Shown piece by piece: positions 58,732 to 64,000 of a DNA stretch of 64,000 bases. Made by a program: the position numbers and the translations under genes. How positions within the stretch are numbered: position 1 is the stretch's first letter; the number at the start of each line of letters is the position of its first letter. The stretch is taken from assembly GCF_014805625.2 (NCBI RefSeq), contig NW_023998490.1, positions 62,001 to 126,000 on the forward strand, read 5' to 3'. The notes below the pieces were generated by a model. That model was not told the DNA's origin. It did not search any database and saw only the letters and a program-made list of their open reading frames with translations. The DNA comes from Glossina fuscipes. Lineage: Eukaryota > Arthropoda > Insecta > Diptera > Glossinidae.

Positions 58732-60430
58732 CATAAGGATTTTCAATCTAATAAAAAAATCAATAAAAAATAAAAAATGAATATTCTTACAGATAAAAAA
58801 ACATTTGATTATGTTTTTGTGTGTATGTCTCTTAATTTCTTAATTTCCAAACCATTTCTAATAAAAGAAGAATTCTACGAATTAAGAAACGCTTGCATTT
58901 CTATCTATCTATATGTCTGTCGGATGACAATTTAGAGCGAATCTTGAACTCGAAATATATCGCCGGCTTATACTCATTATTATGCCCCAGTAGAGCCAAA
59001 ACGGCTTCACAAACGAAAGGTAAAGACGACAAGCTAGTGTGGGGCATTCGGTTAGTCGGATCACCAAGATTTAAGAGAATCACCTTAACACATACATACT
59101 TTGCAAGCTCTGCCAGCTTAGCGATCTTCTGCTCTAAAAGTAATGCTAGCGTTCGCACTTACCACTCAGCAAGCCAATCAAATTTCGAGTTTAGATGATT
59201 TCTCCCGCATGCGAATAAAAAAAATTTAGTATTCTTTGTCACTACGTTTGAATATTTAACAAGTTGACGTCAATGACGCCTATGAGCCAACACTTTTGCG
59301 TGCGTGCGTGTTCGTGTAGATGCACATGATGTCTGTAGCCGTCCTACATAATCGTGCTATTATTAAATAAAAAAAAAAAAATAATGTGTGTTTTTGGTTT
59401 CGAAATGAGCGTAAACGTGTGCAAGCCCCATTAATAGAATGATACTATTCTCTCGGAAGTTCCCGCCTTCTCTTTCGAAATCGCGAAGCTATTTATTTAT
59501 TATAAGGAAAGAAACTTTATTGAAAAGAATGCATGATTATTGGGTCTATATGCGGGGTTCTGTCGTTCACAACAAGGAGAAAAAAGCAAGAAAGCAATGA
59601 TCGTAATAAGTTTCATATCAAATACTTAACCAGTTAACTATGACGACCTCTTTAGCGATATTCTTGTGTACTCGTCGAACATAAAATACTTATAACATGA
59701 AATTAGGTTGCGATGAAATGACAAAAATATTTTCTAAAATGCATTATTTATGCAAATAATGGTGAAATTTGATGAGAAAATTCAACAAGCACGCATAGGC
59801 GGATCGCAATTAACCGATTAAGTTGTTCTTGTAAATATGCCTAAATGAGTCGAGCCTACTACGAGTTGTAGGTGTGCGTTGAAGATGCAGTAAAATTTTC
59901 AAACTTTTAACTTTTTTAGATGGAACTAAGCAAAATCGCAAGTGTCGCAACGATCAAAGTAAATGCAGAAAGCGGAACAGAAGCTAAGAAACTATAAAGC
60001 TCCATGCAATTCTTCTCTTATCCAAGCAAAATTTAAATTTAATTAGTTAAGAACACTTATATATATGTCCATCGTCCTTATTATAATTACGAGCTAATTA
60101 GACCAAACCAATCGATTGTAGGGCTGAAAGTACGATGATCCCTAGCAACGAAGGCTAACGGTGCTTTTTTCTCAAAAAAGTAGACTAGATGGTTAGTAAA
60201 CTCGCTTTAATAAAATTAAGTAATCTCGAAGAGTTCTTCGATTAAGTTTGCCATTCACACTGTATATGTTTAATAGTAAGATTTTAAGATTATATCAGCC
60301 AACATTCTTCGCCAGATGTTCAGCTCATTCCGCCGCAGGTATCGAGGCAAAGCCTGGCGAATGAATGGAAGGAAGCCTCCGCCATCGTCATATGTTGTCG
60401 TCACATATTTTTACAACTTATTGTGGAAAA

Positions 60431-60453
60431 TGTGTGTGTGTGTGTGTGTGTGT
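60431..60453. repeat. (TG)n microsatellite
   Basis: Uninterrupted TG run of 23 bases. Confidence 0.95.
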
Positions 60454-61600
60454 AGACGTTTATAGAGAAAGTATTTATGCAGTTTTAGAATGATAAAGAC
60501 CAGTGAGCGGTAAAGGAGTACGGGTCGAATGCAATCACGGCGTATTAATGTAATTTCGATATTACAAGTAAATTATTACCAAGTAAATTGTGCCACGTGG
60601 CGAAGAACGTGGCATAAAATATTTCTTCTTCCGAAATATGAATCCCACATTGTAAATATTTTTGACCGTCATTGGGATGAAGTACAAATACAAGTTTTTT
60701 TTTTTTTTTTTTTGAAAAGGCGAGCGAATGAACAGCAAATAACAAGTAGAGCGAAGAGCGACCAAAAAATTAATTGAAGGATTGTATTAACAACTTTAAA
60801 TAGATTAAAACATTTGCGAGAATTCGGTTGTAAGCTTAGTTTGAAAATCTCATTATTCTTGGATAAAAACTAATGACAATGTCTTTTTCGCTTAATAACC
60901 GTTCGGGCAAAATTTGAAAAAAATTGATTTTGCATACTCTGCCGGCAAAATGTTTCGTGTTTTTGAACATAAAAAGACTGGACTTTAGTGGAACCATCTA
61001 TCGTCGTCAAGCGATAAAATCATTGAAAAAGCATAAATTTAGAAAAATAGAAGTAAAAGAAGTTTAGTTAAAAAAAAAAAAAAAATAACAGGAAAAATGT
61101 ATTCTTGTAATAGTAATTTATTGAATAATAATTTCTTTTTATTAATTTATATCGTATATTGTTTATTATTTAGTAATTAATTTTCTGCGCGGTGAGTGCA
61201 TCTAGAGCATACATAATTTCATTTCATTTACCCATAATTATTTGTGTTGTGTTCATTATTATACTCATTAGTTCGTCAGTGTATTTGAAATTTTGACCGT
61301 TTTCTTTCTTTTTTTTTTTTTTTTTAGTTTTTATTTTTGTTTTTTTTTCTAAGTAAATCATATATGATTGCATGCATGCGAATCAAATGTGTTTTTGTGA
61401 ATGAAAGGTTTGTGTATATGTGGTAAATACGCTCGGTTACGCAATTTACATTATTACAACTCTCTTTATTAAAGAAAAAACTTAGGTGCTAAATATTACT
61501 TAGGATAACTAACTAAATAAAACACTTGAGAATTTATATCGAAATTTAAACTAAGTATAATATTCGCCATGTACACAAGTGACATACATATTTCTACTTT

Positions 61601-61632
<32 letters not shown>
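61601..61632. repeat. (TA)n microsatellite
   Basis: TA dinucleotide tract interrupted once by TG. Confidence 0.9.
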
Positions 61633-61634
<2 letters not shown>

Positions 61635-61796
61635 AATATTTTTCAGCTTAATATTGAATGAATGTTTATGTATGTAAGTTTGTATGTATGCATATGTACG
61701 GATGTATAAGTTGATTTATTTACAATTACTATTCACAAACATCACAAACGGGAGATAAGAAATATAATAAAATATAATATTTTGTTATTCCAATTT

Positions 61797-61823
61797 ATTC
61801 ATTCATTCATTCATTCATTCATT
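61797..61823. repeat. (ATTC)n microsatellite
   Basis: About seven tandem ATTC units. Confidence 0.95.
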
Positions 61824-63027
61824 GTTCACGTTACGGAACGAAAGAAGATGTCCATTTCATATAAATCAATAGAATTATATAAATGAGAACGAGTTTTGAA
61901 AAATTTTTCCTGTTATCCTAATTGATGATATATTCCTTTAACATATTTATGACGACAATGCCGCTAACATATCTTACACGTCAACTTAACTGTGAAACGC
62001 TAAATCGCGCATTCAGTCGTCAATGTAAGAAGGAAATAACTTCTGAAAGAAATGTGATGAGAAACATTTGTGAATAAACACGACAATACTAAAATCTAAC
62101 GAATTAAAAACTTATTATAATCATACATCCATATATGCAATCTAAACAAATTAAATTCTAAATTTCACTTTGTTCATCATCCTTTTCTACCCCCTCCCTC
62201 CCTCTTTCCGTTTCCCTATGTGATCGTTTCCGCTATTTGACCTCCTTTCACCTCCTTTCTTCTTTGTGTGTAAATTTGTATTTCTTTTCTTTCATATCCA
62301 TCTTATTTGCCCTATTAAGGGCATTTCTTTTCAATTTCTTTCTTTCTTTTTTCATTATATATTTTCAAAATTTAATTATAATTGTTGGTGTTTTTGAAAC
62401 AACTACAAATGTGATTTGCTTTTTACTTTTTTTGTTTTCTCTTAATTTTTGTTATCAAGTAATATTTTGTTGATATATTATAACTTTAAACGAGTCTCTA
62501 AAACTACTATAATTCATGCCCATAGAAAATGTCGATACGTACATATGCGTAAGAGTTCCCGAAAATACTAAAAAAATGGAAAAAACTAAACAATTTCTTA
62601 AGAAAAAAAAAAAAATAAATAAAACAAAAAAAAAAAGAAAAAAAGAAAAAGAAATCCCACTATATGCATATACATAAATGTGTGTGTATTCGTATTTGTG
62701 TATGTAAAGTGAGGAGAATTGATTAATTAGTTTGCATAAAATATTAGAGATATTGTTAGAAAACAATAAAAAAAAAAAAGAAAAGGAAAACATAAAAAAT
62801 AGAAGAAAAGACAGAGAAAACAGAACTTTAACAAAAAAACTCTTTCTGATTTTTGGAGATGATAAATTTCTCCCACATTTCATAATTGATGACATATGAA
62901 AAAAATCACTCATCCAGAAGTCCGAATATCATCATCATCAGAATCTTATCATTGAGAGCGAATACTGACTAACGCTGTGTTTGACGACATTGGATATCTA
63001 TAGATTTTTCGGCTTGCAACAGTTTCC

Positions 63028-63320
63028 TCATCTAATTACACAAGAAACACATAATTTCGAAGCACTTATGCAGTCGTCATGGCAAAAAGCTCCGCACTGT
63101 TGGCATATAACCATGGCATTTAGAGAACAGGCACAGTTATTGGGATCTAAGTTATTGGGGCTGTTATTGCCACCACCGGGCTGTTGATTTGAACGCAATG
63201 CTCCACTAGCCATAATGCCCGACATACCCGACGTTGTTGTAGTTACTATATAATTAGCGCTACCATCCCCAAGATTAGAAGTTGCTTCGCCCACTCCCAG
63301 TCCTTCAATATAGATGTTAC
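63028..63320 (-). CDS. Asx: Additional sex combs (Asx), last coding exon with PHD finger
   Basis: Asx/ASXL proteins activate the BAP1/Calypso H2A-K119 deubiquitinase (PR-DUB) in Polycomb-group control. Only the final exon is in the window: acceptor TTTACATAG at 63321.., then [20 protein letters not shown], a Gly/Asn-rich linker, and the C-terminal atypical PHD finger [22 protein letters not shown].. KLCVSCVIR, stop at 63028. The CxC..CxxC..HxxC..CxxC spacing and the GAFCHDDC core are the hallmark of ASX family C-termini. Upstream exons must lie to the right, beyond 64000 or at least beyond the 63.3-63.9 kb intron. It converges with Pcf11. Confidence 0.93.
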
Positions 63321-63378
63321 CTATGTAAATAAACAGGTTTCAAGATATTTCTGATATAATTATTAATTCTATAAAAAC

Positions 63379-63386
<8 letters not shown>

Positions 63387-63410
<24 letters not shown>
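63387..63410. repeat. (AT)n microsatellite
   Basis: AT dinucleotide run in the Asx intron, with a second AT-rich block at 63416..63430. Confidence 0.9.
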
Positions 63411-63475
63411 TTTAATATAATATATATATAGAATTCATAAAAATCTTGCTATTTAAGATTTACATCTCATCTTAT

Positions 63476-63859
63476 CTAAATCTTTTGTCTTATTATAGCC
63501 GCAATATTTTTTCGTCGTTTCCCGATATATTTCTTGTTAAAAAATCGGTTAATTAATTGAAATAATTCCGAAAACGGGTCTTTCGGTTTCTTAAAGTTGT
63601 TGCTAGACATGAAATTTAGACTTTTTCCATTGGATCGCCGATATAACATCATATTTTGATACGCCGCTATAAATGAAAATATTTTCGCGACGAAAATCGG
63701 GTAATAATTGCATTTGGGCATTCTAAATTGGTCTGAAAAAATTGGATCAGATGGGGAAATTTCATCAACTCCTTGCCCTATAATTATTCCTAAGGAAATC
63801 GAGTCTCGATAAGGGAAAAATGCTTCATTTTCAATACCACGTGACGAGAATTCGTTCAT
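63476..63859 (-). CDS. 127-aa ORF nested in the last Asx intron, function unknown
   Basis: Intact frame from ATG 63859 to a stop at 63476 on the same strand as Asx. It begins MNEFSSRGIENEAFFPYRDS, has a hydrophobic/aromatic centre (CNYYPIFVAKIFSFIAAYQN) and a basic end (RFFNKKYIGKRRKNIAAIIR). I do not recognise it. Amino-acid usage is protein-like and no low-complexity translation is seen. It could be an alternative Asx exon, a nested small gene (for example testis-expressed, as is common for fly nested genes), or chance in AT-rich DNA. No splice sites that would join it in frame to the Asx exon were found. Confidence 0.4.
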   Translation of the reverse strand: MNEFSSRGIENEAFFPYRDSISLGIIIGQGVDEISPSDPIFSDQFRMPKCNYYPIFVAKIFSFIAAYQNMMLYRRSNGKSLNFMSSNNFKKPKDPFSELFQLINRFFNKKYIGKRRKNIAAIIRQKI

Positions 63860-64000
63860 ATCAATAATTTGACGTAAGGATTAACTTTATCGAATTTGGG
63901 TCACGTAGTTCTAATTTTTGGATCCCAATTCATATAAGGACTCGAACGAAAAATGAGGCCGTATATGCCGAAAATGTATATGCAATTTACAATATTCTAT

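Larger units (their letters stand above)
58732..63027 (-). other. Long noncoding stretch, probably including the Asx 3' UTR
   Basis: 4.3 kb without a credible ORF between Pcf11 and the Asx stop codon. It contains simple repeats: (TG)n 60431..60453, (TA)n 61601..61632, (ATTC)n 61797..61823, and long T runs near 60694 and 61312. TATTTACA near 61715 is a Pumilio-type UGUAAAUA on the minus strand. How much belongs to Asx mRNA cannot be told from sequence alone. The 101-codon frame at 58893..59198 has an antisense partner and is not called. Confidence 0.4.

Noticed and set aside
58893..59198. 101-codon plus ORF and its 85-codon antisense
   Set aside because: Both strands open over the same bases, with no homology or start context; most likely noncoding 3' flank.
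62455..62913. 152-codon minus ORF
   Set aside because: Phe/Ser-rich translation of poly-A/T sequence in the presumed Asx 3' region; low complexity.

Overview
The window is nuclear DNA of a higher dipteran fly: AT-rich, short introns with GT-AG borders, and protein-coding genes whose translations read as orthologues of Drosophila housekeeping genes. A calyptrate fly (tsetse or house-fly type) is my guess, not a demonstration. One 10-base N gap (1768..1777) shows this is a scaffold.

Gene-dense left part (1.06-18.35 kb). Pwp2 (U3 snoRNP/UtpB WD40 protein, minus, 10 exons) is followed by mobile-element debris and a mitochondrial ND1 insertion (NUMT, ~9.2-9.5 kb). Then come Nup37 (plus), cysteinyl-tRNA synthetase (minus, 6 exons, one GC-AG intron), O-fucosyltransferase 1 (plus, 4 exons) and eIF3m/Tango7 (minus, 3 exons). 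Neighbours alternate in strand, so 3' ends converge within 110-160 bp. All exon models were phase-checked by hand and give proteins of family-typical length.

Accessory middle part (18.5-46 kb). This is a patchwork of decayed mobile elements: a non-LTR element with a C-terminal Cys/His motif, three Jockey-like copies (one almost complete, 36.2-40.6 kb), an I-clade endonuclease remnant, a Ty3/gypsy integrase remnant, an LTR-like block, a mariner, and several minisatellites. Mixed in are broken pieces of host genes: a TRRAP/Nipped-A segment, a testis-type beta-tubulin N-terminus, and the C-terminus of a MOV10-type helicase. The most striking structure is a three-level nest at 24.9-28.1 kb: a ~1.2-kb insert carrying the tubulin piece lies inside a dead mariner, which lies inside a Jockey-like 3' end.

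Right part (46-64 kb). Ntmt (N-terminal protein methyltransferase, minus, one exon) is followed by the large Pcf11 gene (plus, 12 coding exons, ~2026 aa, pre-mRNA 3'-end cleavage). After a long noncoding stretch comes the last coding exon of Asx (Additional sex combs, minus, PHD finger), with an unexplained 127-aa ORF in the Asx intron.

There is no operon logic here; the intact genes serve ribosome assembly, nuclear pore, tRNA charging, Notch O-fucosylation, translation initiation, alpha-N-methylation, mRNA 3' processing and Polycomb-group chromatin control. I found no prokaryotic-style defence system, CRISPR array or tRNA gene. The best candidates for something undescribed are the host-gene fragments trapped in the mobile-element cluster, which might be a piRNA-type locus (inference only).
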